49,942 bases of DNA from Bradyrhizobium sp. (GTDB lineage: Bacteria > Pseudomonadota > Alphaproteobacteria > Rhizobiales > Xanthobacteraceae). The DNA lies in contig NZ_JAUYQU010000161.1 in assembly GCF_030697065.1 (NCBI RefSeq), positions 1 to 49,942 of the forward strand, written 5' to 3'. Below the pieces are notes generated by a model. The model was given only the letters and a program-made list of their open reading frames with translations, searched no databases and was not told the DNA's origin. Below, piece after piece: positions 7,675 through 16,026 of this stretch (its first letter is position 1; each line of letters begins with the position of its first letter). The translations under genes were made by a program, and so were the position numbers.

Positions 7675-9531
7675 ATGCATAGAATTGATATTGCCGCCGC
7701 CCCGCCTCCAGATGTCCCGCATTCTTCATTACTGGCGTTCTACCGATACTTTCTCGCAGAGCATAAGCAGATCTTTGTCTGGCTGTTTATCTGCGGCTTC
7801 GGCGTGGCCTGCGCTGACGCCATGGTTTCCGTATTCGTCGGGAAGGTGGTGGCTTTCGTCGGTCAGCCCGACCGCTGGCAGGCATGGCTCGAACGTTGGC
7901 CGACGCTGGTTGCACTTCTCGTCGCGATAGGAATCGTTCGCCCTGGCATCATCTATGTCGATCTGCATCTGCGAAACAGCTATCTCGTTCCCGGCGTCAC
8001 GTCCCGTATGCGCTGGATCAGCCATTGGCTGGTGGTGAACCAGAGCTGGCAATTCTTCCAGAATGATTTTCCAGGACGCCTCGCCCACAGGGTAATGCAA
8101 ACCGCCGGCTCCCTGCGCGAAACCGCCGAGGCCGCCATTCGCGCGGTCTGGTATCTCGCGATGTATGGTGGCGCGAGCGCCGTTCTGCTGGGCGGCGCCG
8201 ACTGGCGGCTGGCGCTTCCCATTGCGGGCTGGTTTTGTGGCTACGCCCTGTTGTTGCGCCATTATGTGCCGCGACTGCGGGCAAAGGCAGATGGCAGTTC
8301 ACAGGCCTATTCGGATCTGATGGCCCGAATCGTCGACTGCTACAGCAACATTCTGACCATCAAGCTGTTCTCCTACGCCGCGGCCGACAGCGATCACGTT
8401 CGCCACGCCCTGCTGTCGCACAACGATGCCCAGCTGCGGCACATGCGAACGATCACCGGCTTCATGACGAGCCTCACGCTTCTCAATACGGCGCTGTTGA
8501 CAGGAACAGGCATCATCGGCGTCAGCCTGTGGCTCAACGAGTCCATTGAGGCGGAGGCCGTGGCGATGGCGCTCCCGCTGGTATGGCAGCTATCGAGCAC
8601 CGGCGGCTGGGTCGCGTGGGAAATATCCGGCATTTTCCAGAACCTCGCCGACGTCAAACAGGGGATGGAGTCGATCGCGGCGCCCAACCCGACGGTCGAT
8701 CCTCCCGGCGCAAAAAAGCTCGAGATCAGGACCGGCGCCATCGAGTTCAGACAAGTGGGTTTCGGATACTCCAGCGAGCGCCCGCTGTTCGAGCAGTTCA
8801 CATTGACTCTGGCGCCGGGTGAGCGCGTTGGCCTGGTCGGACGATCCGGCGCGGGAAAGTCTACTCTCGTCAGCCTGCTGTTGCGGCTCTACGACATCCA
8901 GGACGGCTGTATCCGTATCGACGGACAGGACACCCGCGAAGTCTCGCTGGACAGTCTCCGATCCTGCATCGGCGTAGTCACTCAGGACACCGCACTCCTG
9001 CACCGTTCGATTCGCGACAACATCATGTGCGGCAAGCCTGACGCCACGGAGGCCGAGCTCGAGCGAGCCCTGAACCAGTCCCGAGTTTCGCAATTCATGC
9101 CGGACCTGCGCGACGAAGACGGCGGAACCGGGCTCGATTCAACCGCCGGCGAGCGCGGTGCGCGATTATCGGGCGGGCAGCGTCAACGAATCATTCTGGC
9201 GCGGACGCTGCTCAAGAATGCCCCCATCCTGGTGCTGGACGAAGCCACAGCGGCGCTCGATTCCGAGGTGGAGCATGCAATCCAGGAACAGTTGGACACG
9301 CTGATGGTGGGCAAAACAGTCATTACAATTGCGCATCGCCTTTCAACGCTGGCTCGAATGGACCGAATTGTCGTACTGGATGCGGGACACATTCTGGAGG
9401 AAGGATCGCATGAACAGCTGATCGCTCAAGGCGGACTTTACGCCTCACTCTGGCAACACCAGACCGGTGGACGCCTTCCCGGCGGCGAACACTCGTCTTT
9501 CGCGCCGCCCAAATCTCCTGATTTCCACTGA
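7675..9531 (+). CDS. Lasso-peptide ABC exporter, fused permease and ATPase (D)
   Basis: This 618-residue half-transporter has a permease domain (about residues 20-320, with several hydrophobic segments such as 'FVWLFICGFGVACADAMVSVFVG') followed by one nucleotide-binding domain. The NBD has Walker A 'GRSGAGKST', the signature 'LSGGQRQR', Walker B 'ILVLDEATAALD' and the switch His in 'TIAHRLST'. There is no N-terminal C39 protease domain, so leader removal must be done by another protein. In lasso clusters the D protein exports the folded peptide and gives self-immunity. It is first in the plus-strand unit and is followed 38 bp later by the leader-binding protein. A copy of the 19-bp motif lies upstream. 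Confidence 0.87.
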   Translation: MHRIDIAAAPPPDVPHSSLLAFYRYFLAEHKQIFVWLFICGFGVACADAMVSVFVGKVVAFVGQPDRWQAWLERWPTLVALLVAIGIVRPGIIYVDLHLRNSYLVPGVTSRMRWISHWLVVNQSWQFFQNDFPGRLAHRVMQTAGSLRETAEAAIRAVWYLAMYGGASAVLLGGADWRLALPIAGWFCGYALLLRHYVPRLRAKADGSSQAYSDLMARIVDCYSNILTIKLFSYAAADSDHVRHALLSHNDAQLRHMRTITGFMTSLTLLNTALLTGTGIIGVSLWLNESIEAEAVAMALPLVWQLSSTGGWVAWEISGIFQNLADVKQGMESIAAPNPTVDPPGAKKLEIRTGAIEFRQVGFGYSSERPLFEQFTLTLAPGERVGLVGRSGAGKSTLVSLLLRLYDIQDGCIRIDGQDTREVSLDSLRSCIGVVTQDTALLHRSIRDNIMCGKPDATEAELERALNQSRVSQFMPDLRDEDGGTGLDSTAGERGARLSGGQRQRIILARTLLKNAPILVLDEATAALDSEVEHAIQEQLDTLMVGKTVITIAHRLSTLARMDRIVVLDAGHILEEGSHEQLIAQGGLYASLWQHQTGGRLPGGEHSSFAPPKSPDFH

Positions 9532-9569
9532 CTCTTCCCCGAAACTCTCCATCGCAAAGTGGTTTGAAC

Positions 9570-9842
9570 ATGCATATTCGACTGGCTGCCGGCACGACTC
9601 TCACGAACGTTGAAGGAAAGGACGTACTCTTCTCCGTAAAATCAGGCGATTCCTACGGCCTCAATGAAACGGCCGCGCGGATGCTGAGGCTCGGACTGGA
9701 GGTCGACCTGGAGCAAGTCGTCGATCGGCTGGCAGACGAGTACGGCGTCGAACGGAAGGAAATCCGTGATGATTTCGAAGAGCTCGCTCGCGAACTCGTT
9801 CAGCTGAAATTCGTGTTGGTCGCTTCAAGCCAGGGCGGGTAG
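9570..9842 (+). CDS. Lasso leader-binding protein, PqqD-like RRE (B1)
   Basis: This 90-residue protein starts at ATG 9570; a TTG two codons earlier is possible. The pattern 'GKDVLFSVKSGDSYGLNETAARMLRL' followed by a helical block 'VVDRLADEYGVERKEIRDDFEELARELVQLKFV' is that of PqqD-type RiPP recognition elements: three beta strands and then helices. In lasso biosynthesis this domain binds the YxxP-type leader and presents the precursor to the peptidase and cyclase. Here it is a separate protein, not the N-terminal part of a fused B protein. Its 3' end overlaps the convergent B2 gene by 43 bp. Confidence 0.85.
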   Translation: MHIRLAAGTTLTNVEGKDVLFSVKSGDSYGLNETAARMLRLGLEVDLEQVVDRLADEYGVERKEIRDDFEELARELVQLKFVLVASSQGG

Positions 9843-10207
9843 GAAGCCACAACGGTGAAATCTTCCATACCCGGAGTCTCGATGAAGGTCTGCTCATTGC
9901 ATATCACCCAAGCGTGGCCCGAGAGCGGCGACAGCCGCATGCCGATCCTGAGGGAAGCCGGATGACCATGACGATTCAACACGTACCAGGTCGCAACCGC
10001 CTGATCGAGACACTCGATCCGCAGCGGCAATAGCTGCATGCCGCGTATCGCGCTGCCGGCGAGATCCTCCGCTGATGCATCCGGCGAACGGCCGCGCCCC
10101 CGGGCGCGTCCCAACCATCGAAAGAAGGTGACGGTGCGGTCGATCCCGAACAGCTTCGTCGAGAAATGAGAGAAACACAAAATGGATACGCTCATGCAAT
10201 TCGGCAT
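9800..10207 (-). CDS. Lasso leader peptidase, transglutaminase-like (B2)
   Basis: This protein has about 135 residues. The start at 10207 is a best guess; 10195 is also possible, and neither has a good ribosome site. The fold pattern is that of the transglutaminase-like superfamily used as lasso B proteases: nucleophile Cys in 'LRIECLDQAVATWYVLNRHGH', then 'RIGMRLSPLSGHAWV' with the catalytic His. The acid expected 12 residues after the His is Glu here ('TFIETPG'), whereas the family usually has Asp. It would remove the leader so the cyclase can close the macrolactam. It lies on the strand opposite to B1 and C, overlapping the B1 end and facing away from C. Confidence 0.82.
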   Translation of the reverse strand: MPNCMSVSILCFSHFSTKLFGIDRTVTFFRWLGRARGRGRSPDASAEDLAGSAIRGMQLLPLRIECLDQAVATWYVLNRHGHPASLRIGMRLSPLSGHAWVICNEQTFIETPGMEDFTVVASYPPWLEATNTNFS

Positions 10208-10260
10208 TTCTGTAGGACTGCTTACCTCTCGATAGTAACCGAAAAATATCGGAACCGGCA

Positions 10261-12033
10261 ATGAACGCATACTCGGCTGCCAACTCCCTCTGGAGCGTCG
10301 ATCGAAACTGCCACGCGGTAGATTGTGCCCGGGGAACCATTCTGATCGAGGGAGCCGTCTTCCGGGTCGAGAACCAAGTCGGGCGCCGGGCTCTGGATCA
10401 TTTGGCCGCGCTGATCGATCGCGAAGGCCCGGCTTCGATCGCCAGGGCGGAGGGCGATTTCGTCGCCATCATCGCAACAGATCAGGACGCCTTCGCGTTC
10501 AAGAGCTTCACGTCCCAGTACCAGATCTACTATCGGGAGTCGGATGGCACGGTTGCCAACCGCCTCGGCTTTTTCTTCGATGCTTCCAACGCAAGCTGGA
10601 ACCAGCACTACTTCGCCAGACATGTTCTGCTGGTGCCGGGCTATCAGTTTCTGAGCACCGAAACACCTCTCGATAACGTCAGCAGGGTGCTTCCCGGCGA
10701 ATTGATCCGACTGCGTCCCTCCGTGACGCGCCAACAACTGATCCGGCGGAATTACACCTATCGGCTCGATGTCGCGCAACGCAACGAGGACGTTGCGCCG
10801 GATATCCTGGCGATCCTGCGAAATTCGATCAAATCCCGTCTTGCGGCATATCCGGATGCGAAGCTTTGCGTCGAGATCTCGGGCGGCCTCGACTCCTCGT
10901 TCATAGCCTGCCTGCTGGGCGAGGAGGCTTCGAACATTCGCGGCGTGATGTTTTCACAGCCGAATGTGCCCTCGCATGTCATCAGCGAAGGCTATGCGCG
11001 CGAAGTCGCGGACCGCTACGGGATCGACCTCGTCGTGATGCGGCCCGAAGACCTTCCGGATGCGGTCGACGAAACCCCTGATTATGCCGATGAACCGAGC
11101 GATTTCTTCTGGTTCGGCGACTTGTTTTCGAGATCGGTAGCCAACGTGGCGGAGCCCGGCTCGCAGATTTTTACCGGCTTCGGCGCGGATCAACTGTTTC
11201 TGCGCTCGCCGTCATTCCTTCCATACCTGCTGCAACGCCGTGAGTACCGGCACTTCGCAAAAGCCCTGCCCCCGGCCAGCGCGCTGCTGTCGCGCGGGCG
11301 GGCCAATCTCGGCTGGCAATGCATGCTGTCGCTCGTTCCTGAAGGTATCCACCGACGGCTTAACCGGGCATTTGCCGACCGGGGGTGGAACCCGTGGGAC
11401 GTCGGCGACGTCAACATGCGCCGTATGCTGACGGATGTGGTTCCCTGGCTACGTTGCGGCCGAAGCCTCCACGCCTATTCCGGAGAACGGGAAAAACTGG
11501 AAAAGGAGTTGGTCGGCGATGGGATCATCTGCGACGACTGGGGCTATTTTTCCGCGCCGCGGACCGTGACGCAGAGTCATTTCGCCGCGAAAGGACACAC
11601 CGACGCTTCACCCTATTGCGATCTTCCGCTGCTGGATTTTGTCTATGACGAGGTCAGCGCCCTGCGCGTCCATGATTTTGAAGGGCGTTACAAGGAACTG
11701 CTGCGGGAATGCCAGAAGGGTATCGTGCCGGAATCGCTGCGCGGCCGGCAAAACGACACGTTCGTCTTCAATTCGTTTCAGCTGACATATGTGAACAAGG
11801 CCCGAGCGCATTTCGCCTCGCTGCTCAAGACCATTCCCGACGGCTGGGTCGATCAGCGGGGTGCGAACCATGCCCTGGAGCAGCTCTCGTTCGGCATCAC
11901 CACCAGTTCAACCCGATCGGCGCTGGCCCTGATGGGCTATTTGAGCTGGCGCCGGGCTTTCATAGGGCACTGCACCTCCCCCGGCGGACCGAAGATCGCC
12001 GGCGCGATATCCGCACGATCCCTGCAGTCATGA
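10261..12033 (+). CDS. Lasso macrolactam synthetase, Asn-synthetase-like (C)
   Basis: This 590-residue member of the asparagine synthetase B family has an N-terminal glutaminase-like region without the catalytic Cys at position 2. It therefore should not use glutamine, as expected for lasso cyclases. The ATP-pyrophosphatase motif 'SGGLDSS' is at residues 207-213, and a second nucleotide-binding loop is 'GFGADQLF' near residue 305. In lasso biosynthesis it adenylates an Asp or Glu side chain of the core, and the new N-terminal amine attacks to form the ring. It is divergent to B2 (about 50 bp apart) and convergent with the precursor gene, from which it is separated by a terminator. Confidence 0.87.
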   Translation: MNAYSAANSLWSVDRNCHAVDCARGTILIEGAVFRVENQVGRRALDHLAALIDREGPASIARAEGDFVAIIATDQDAFAFKSFTSQYQIYYRESDGTVANRLGFFFDASNASWNQHYFARHVLLVPGYQFLSTETPLDNVSRVLPGELIRLRPSVTRQQLIRRNYTYRLDVAQRNEDVAPDILAILRNSIKSRLAAYPDAKLCVEISGGLDSSFIACLLGEEASNIRGVMFSQPNVPSHVISEGYAREVADRYGIDLVVMRPEDLPDAVDETPDYADEPSDFFWFGDLFSRSVANVAEPGSQIFTGFGADQLFLRSPSFLPYLLQRREYRHFAKALPPASALLSRGRANLGWQCMLSLVPEGIHRRLNRAFADRGWNPWDVGDVNMRRMLTDVVPWLRCGRSLHAYSGEREKLEKELVGDGIICDDWGYFSAPRTVTQSHFAAKGHTDASPYCDLPLLDFVYDEVSALRVHDFEGRYKELLRECQKGIVPESLRGRQNDTFVFNSFQLTYVNKARAHFASLLKTIPDGWVDQRGANHALEQLSFGITTSSTRSALALMGYLSWRRAFIGHCTSPGGPKIAGAISARSLQS

Positions 12034-12063
12034 AAAAGCGGCGCGCTCGCGAGGAGCCCGCCG
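12034..12063 (-). terminator. Terminator after lasso precursor
   Basis: On the minus strand GCGGC/GCCGC and GCTC/GAGC form an interrupted hairpin followed by five T. It is located 24 bp beyond the precursor stop and directly after the stop of the cyclase on the other strand. Confidence 0.65.
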
Positions 12064-12086
12064 CCTGGATGTACCGACGTCTGTTG

Positions 12087-12200
12087 TTACTTGAAGTAGC
12101 CGGAATACTTCTTGCCGTCGGTGCTCGGTCCAGTGTGATTGGACTTGATCAGCGCCAGGGTACCCAGCTTGACGATCGTCGGTTTGGTGTAAGATTTCAC
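12087..12200 (-). CDS. Lasso-peptide precursor (A), 37 aa
   Basis: A GTG at 12200 is preceded by GGAG at a 6-base spacing (ACGGAGATAATC), and the frame runs 37 codons to TAA at 12087. The leader begins MKSYTKPTIVKLGTL and carries Tyr4-x-x-Pro7, the motif bound by lasso B1/RRE proteins, with the Gly typical of lasso leaders at residue 13. The only acidic residue is Asp28. If the ring closes on it, a 9-residue ring would start at Ser20, giving the core SNHTGPSTDGKKYSGYFK with Tyr13, Tyr16 and Phe17 of the core as possible plugs. The usual Thr two before the cleavage site is not at this position, so the cleavage site is tentative. Confidence 0.75.
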   Translation of the reverse strand: MKSYTKPTIVKLGTLALIKSNHTGPSTDGKKYSGYFK

Positions 12201-12267
12201 GATTATCTCCGTAAGATTCAGGCGCAAATCACGCCATTCCAATAGTGCAGTCAGTCAATCGACGCGT

Positions 12268-12286
12268 CATCCTCCAAATAGATGAA
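12268..12286. promoter_or_regulatory. Shared 19-bp motif, copy 2 (upstream of lasso precursor)
   Basis: CATCCTCCAAATAGATGAA (plus strand) lies 68-86 bp upstream of the precursor GTG and just after the regulator gene's stop. It has one mismatch to 7516-7534. Read on the minus strand it contains the dyad TCATC-N9-GATGA, a shape compatible with a dimeric HTH regulator. Confidence 0.55.
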
Positions 12287-12305
12287 GAGACTCGCCGGTC
12301 AGACG

Positions 12306-13400
12306 CTAATTCTTCGCCGCGCCGCGATCAAGCGTGACGCTGGCCAGCAGCGACACCACCTCGGCCTGTCGGGCGCATCCGGTTTTTTCCAGAACCTGAC
12401 GCAGTTGCGAGCGGACGGTGGAGATCGCCACCCCGCCGCTGGCTGCAATCTCTTCCAGAGTCTCGCCGACGGCCAGCCCGCGCGCCACCCGGGCCTCCGA
12501 AGCGGTCAGGTCGAACAGCGACCGCATCAGTTCCACCGGTGGCGCTGCCGGCGCCGACACCGGCGTCACCACCAGAAGCGCGTAGCTGCCGGCAAAGATA
12601 TCGTGCGCGGAGCGTCGGATCGGAATGATGTGGACCACCAGCACCGCCTTGTCGTCGGCGTCGCGCAGCGGAAATGAGCGGACGGAGAATTCGGAATTGG
12701 TATCGAGCGCCCCAAGCGCCGCCCACAACAGGTCGTTGGCGCGACTATCCGTCAGTGCGATTCGGTTCCGGGCGCGCCAATGCACGTGGCCGGACAAATC
12801 CTCGATCAGGGGGTGGGTTTCGATCACCGTGCCGTCCTCGCCGAGCAGCAGCGCGGGCAATCCCATCGACGTCAGCGCCTCCTTGGCGCCAACGGCACGC
12901 TGCAGCCCCAGCCGGGCCGAGACAAGGGCGCTGCGCGCCAGATGAGAACGCAGCTGGTTCAGCGCCTCGACGCGCTCCTTTTCGATCGGTCCCCGATCGT
13001 GATCGCGCTCGATGCTGAAGACGATATGATCGCCGGTCGGCAGTTGCAGACCGGTACCGGCGGACCAACCGAGCCCGTGCGGGCGAAAGAAGTCCCGATA
13101 GATCGGATCGTTGTCGAGCTGTTCCTGCGTCCAGAAATCATGTTCGACAAAGAATGCCGGCAGCGTCCGTCCAAACAGGCAGATCCGGCGCGGACAGCGC
13201 TTGAACCACCCGTCTTCGACATAGGAACGAAAAATCTCGTTCAAGTTCGCCGACGCGGTCCATGTGAGAACGCGGTCGCGGGCGGAGAACAGCAGGCCGC
13301 CACGCGAATCCGTCAGTTGCGCCAATTCATCGAGGACGCCGGGCCAGAGTTCCGGAACGAAAGAACTTTCGTAGATGCGGTCGATCAATTCGGACTTCAT
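12306..13400 (-). CDS. LuxR-type HTH transcriptional regulator
   Basis: This 364-residue protein starts at 13400, which has GGGAG just upstream. The first 250 residues look like a sensory region with PAS/GAF-like stretches ('LPALLLGEDGTVIETHPLIEDL'). Residues about 295-360 form a LuxR/GerE helix-turn-helix: 'LFDLTASEARVARGLAVGETLEEIA', 'ISTVRSQLRQVLEKTG'. It lies upstream of and in line with the lasso precursor, with 105 bp between them. This makes it the obvious candidate to control the cluster through the two 19-bp motifs. The signal it senses cannot be told from the sequence. No kinase partner or receiver domain is visible, so it is not a standard two-component output. Confidence 0.85.
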   Translation of the reverse strand: MKSELIDRIYESSFVPELWPGVLDELAQLTDSRGGLLFSARDRVLTWTASANLNEIFRSYVEDGWFKRCPRRICLFGRTLPAFFVEHDFWTQEQLDNDPIYRDFFRPHGLGWSAGTGLQLPTGDHIVFSIERDHDRGPIEKERVEALNQLRSHLARSALVSARLGLQRAVGAKEALTSMGLPALLLGEDGTVIETHPLIEDLSGHVHWRARNRIALTDSRANDLLWAALGALDTNSEFSVRSFPLRDADDKAVLVVHIIPIRRSAHDIFAGSYALLVVTPVSAPAAPPVELMRSLFDLTASEARVARGLAVGETLEEIAASGGVAISTVRSQLRQVLEKTGCARQAEVVSLLASVTLDRGAAKN

Positions 13401-13591
13401 GGAACTCCCGTAAGACACTTGCGATCAACCCGCGGCGGCAAAATCGCTTGGCCTTCGCACCGTATTTCGCTGCTTGCCGTCAATCAAGCGCGCACCAAGC
13501 CGTTGATTTATGCGGCCTTCTGCCGCGCGCGGCGTCGGAACCTGTTGCGGGTCAGATGGTTGGGTCCAGCGAAGCAAAAGTCAGGAAATAG

Positions 13592-13834
13592 ATGCGCGAG
13601 AAAAAGATCGGCCGGCCGCTGGCAATCTCCGCCGCCGTTGCCCTGCTCAGCACGGCGGCGTTTCTAATCGTCGAGTTCGGCCCTCGAAACCGGGAGGCAC
13701 CCGACCGGATGGCGACCAAAGAAGCCGCGCAATCAGCCGGCGCGAACGTTATCCCGACTCAGCCCGAGCTGGCGGTTGAACCCACACCGGCGGGACCCAA
13801 GCGGATTCAGTCGTTTCCCGGTGGGACAAAGTAA
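13592..13834 (+). CDS. Small membrane-anchored protein
   Basis: This 80-residue protein has an AGGA upstream of its ATG. One N-terminal hydrophobic segment ('AISAAVALLSTAAFLIVEF') follows a basic start (MREKKIGRP). The remainder is a Pro/Ala-rich polar tail without motifs. It is probably held in the inner membrane with its tail in the periplasm. The gene is divergent from the LuxR-type regulator and convergent with the next small gene. No family is recognised. Confidence 0.5.
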   Translation: MREKKIGRPLAISAAVALLSTAAFLIVEFGPRNREAPDRMATKEAAQSAGANVIPTQPELAVEPTPAGPKRIQSFPGGTK

Positions 13835-13847
13835 AACGGGGACTCCG

Positions 13848-14030
13848 TCAGGCCGACCAGCGATCCTCTTCCCGTGCCTGCTCCTCTGCGTTCAGGCGCT
13901 CCGCCACCTCCTCCGCGGTCTGCTCGTTGCACGCTTCCGCAATCGTCTCGCCGTCACTCTTGACGATCTTTTTGCGCCTGGTGCGAACCGGAAAGTCATC
14001 GGGTTCGAGGGATTTTTCATCTTCGGGCAT
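13848..14030 (-). CDS. Small acidic hypothetical protein (60 aa)
   Basis: The start at 14030 is chosen because GGGAGG lies upstream; the longer frame to 14099 has no support. The protein is highly charged: a basic patch 'RTRRKKIVKS' is followed by an acidic helix 'EEVAERLNAEEQAREEDRWSA'. It has no membrane segment. Conserved small rhizobial proteins of this kind are known to me only as hypothetical. Confidence 0.55.
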   Translation of the reverse strand: MPEDEKSLEPDDFPVRTRRKKIVKSDGETIAEACNEQTAEEVAERLNAEEQAREEDRWSA

Positions 14031-14147
14031 TACATTGCCTCCCATATTCGGTTGGTGCGCAACTGGCGATCCGAACGCCGGTACCGCGAGAGAAAACATT
14101 CCAGACGGATGTCGGTTCCTTCGGCCGCGCGCTGCAGGCGGCGTGCT

Positions 14148-14834
14148 CTAGGCGGGCGAAATGCCCTGGCGCTGCCCAGCGCGCCAGCCCATCTCCCAGA
14201 ACTCGACTTCGAGTCGGGTGGCTTCCTTGAAGATCGCGATCAGGTCTGCCTCGCGGGCCGGCGTGGCATAGAGATCGGCGAGACCATCCAGCTGCATCAG
14301 CGCTTTCGCCGCGAGCTCCTGATAGGGCGCGCCGGCATATTCGGCGATCCAGGCGCGGTAGGGATTGGTTTCAGCGAGCGCGCCGGGGTGCGCGGCGAGT
14401 CTGGTCGCGATCTCCCCGTAACCGATGACGCAGGGGGCGAGCGCTACCTTGAGCGCCAGCAGATCGCCGCGCATGCCCGCGTCGAGCACATAACGCGTAT
14501 AGGCCAACATCTCGACCGCCGGCGGGGCGTGCTCCAGATCGTCAGGCGACAGGCCCCACCCCGCGCACAGTTTCACATGCAGGTTCATCTCGACGTCGAT
14601 GATGGCCGACAGGCCGGCCGCGGCTTCGCGCATGTCGGCAAGCCTGGGCGACTTGTAGACGGCGAGCGCATAGGCGCGGGCAAACTCGATCAGGAACAGA
14701 TAGTCCTGAACGAGGTAGCGACGGAACGCAGCCTCGTCGAGCGAGCCGTCTGCCAGCCCGTCGGTAAAGGGGTGCAAAGTGTAGGTCCGCCACTCCGCGG
14801 ATGCCGCTGTCTTCAATCGCTCGAAAAAACTCAT
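14148..14834 (-). CDS. tenA: TenA-family thiaminase II / aminopyrimidine aminohydrolase
   Basis: This 228-residue protein starts at 14834 (MSFFERLK). The all-helical TenA fold is recognisable from 'HPFTDGLADGSLDEAAFRRYLVQDYLFL', from 'LAPCVIGYGEIATRL', which carries the catalytic Cys, and from the final 'EATRLEVEFWEMGW' with the conserved Glu. Members hydrolyse formylaminopyrimidine or aminomethyl-pyrimidine to recycle the pyrimidine half of thiamin. No thiamin gene or riboswitch is adjacent. It is divergent from the DUF808 gene with about 135 bp between them. Confidence 0.88.
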   Translation of the reverse strand: MSFFERLKTAASAEWRTYTLHPFTDGLADGSLDEAAFRRYLVQDYLFLIEFARAYALAVYKSPRLADMREAAAGLSAIIDVEMNLHVKLCAGWGLSPDDLEHAPPAVEMLAYTRYVLDAGMRGDLLALKVALAPCVIGYGEIATRLAAHPGALAETNPYRAWIAEYAGAPYQELAAKALMQLDGLADLYATPAREADLIAIFKEATRLEVEFWEMGWRAGQRQGISPA

Positions 14835-14969
14835 GATCTTTCGCCGACGGCCTCTCGACGGGTGTCTTCGGCTCGTTGCCGGGTTATAGCTGAGACGAGC
14901 AACAATGTCCGCGCTCACTTCGAGAGTCGGCAATCAGGCCGGCGATCTGTTGATTGAAGGGAACTGTTG

Positions 14970-15971
14970 ATGAGCATCGGACTGATCGCCCTGCTCGACG
15001 ATATCGCGGCGATCGCGAAGGTCGCGGCGGCTTCGCTTGACGATATCGCCAGCCAGGCCGTCAAGGCAGGCGCCAAGGCGGCCGGCGTCGTCATAGACGA
15101 CACTGCGGTCACGCCGGGCTATGTGATCGGTTTCGCCGCCAAGCGCGAACTGCCGATCGTGGGCAAGATCGCGGTCGGATCGCTGCGCAACAAGCTCCTG
15201 ATCCTGCTTCCCGCGGCCCTGGCCCTGAGCTTTTTCCTGCCCTGGGTCATCACGCCTCTGCTGATGATTGGCGGCGCCTATCTCTGCTATGAGGGGGTGG
15301 AAAAACTGCTGGAAGCCGTGCTGCCCCATCATGCCCAACAGCACGAAGCCCAGCTCGGCACGGTCGCGCTAAACCCGCAAACCCTGGAGGACGAAAAGGT
15401 CGCAAGCGCCATCAAGACCGATTTCATCCTCTCGGCGGAGATCATGGCGATCACGCTGGCGGCACTTCCCGCCGGCAGCATCTGGACGCAGGCCCTGGTG
15501 CTGGCGGTGGTCGCGATCGGGATCACCGTCGCGGTGTATGGCACGGTCGCGCTGATCGTGAAGGCCGACGACATCGGCTTGGCGCTGGCAACCAACGGCG
15601 TTGCCCCGCCGTTCGGCGGCATCGGCCGGGCGCTCGGGCGCGGCCTCGTTCGCGGTATGCCCGCCTTCCTGACCTTGCTCAGCGCCGTCGGCACCGCCGC
15701 CATGATCTGGGTCGGCGGCGGCATCGTGCTGCACGGGCTGGAGGTCTACGGCCCGCCATCGATCGGACACGCCGTTCACGCCGCGACCGAGGCTGCGGCT
15801 CACGCGCTCCCGGCGGCTGCGAGCGTGCTTGAGTGGATCGCCCATGCGGCCATATCCGGGGTCATTGGTCTTTTGATCGGCGCGGTCTGCATCCCTGTCA
15901 TTGGATTTGTCGTTGCGCCCGCATGGAAGCGGCTGAAGGGTTTGATGCCGGGCAGCGCCGGCGGGAAGTGA
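14970..15971 (+). CDS. DUF808 (YedI-type) inner-membrane protein
   Basis: This 333-residue protein starts at ATG 14970, just after a TTG. 'LIALLDDIAAIAKVAAASLDDIASQAVKAGAKAAGVVIDDTAVTP' is the hallmark start of DUF808/YedI proteins. Several hydrophobic segments follow ('LLILLPAALALSFFLPWVI', 'LVLAVVAIGITVAVYG', 'MPAFLTLLSAVGTAAMIWVGGGIVL', 'VIGLLIGAVCIPVIGFVVAPAW'). It is a multi-pass inner-membrane protein of unknown function. The length fits the family, and it stands alone. Confidence 0.85.
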   Translation: MSIGLIALLDDIAAIAKVAAASLDDIASQAVKAGAKAAGVVIDDTAVTPGYVIGFAAKRELPIVGKIAVGSLRNKLLILLPAALALSFFLPWVITPLLMIGGAYLCYEGVEKLLEAVLPHHAQQHEAQLGTVALNPQTLEDEKVASAIKTDFILSAEIMAITLAALPAGSIWTQALVLAVVAIGITVAVYGTVALIVKADDIGLALATNGVAPPFGGIGRALGRGLVRGMPAFLTLLSAVGTAAMIWVGGGIVLHGLEVYGPPSIGHAVHAATEAAAHALPAAASVLEWIAHAAISGVIGLLIGAVCIPVIGFVVAPAWKRLKGLMPGSAGGK

Positions 15972-16026
15972 GTCCCGGCTCGCATCGGATTCCCTGCACC
16001 CCTCTGCACACCGTCCGCGGATGGCT

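Noticed and set aside
12207..12232. TGGC-N5-TTGC sequence upstream of the lasso precursor resembling a sigma-54 promoter
   Set aside because: The distance between GG and GC is 8 bases, not the required 10.
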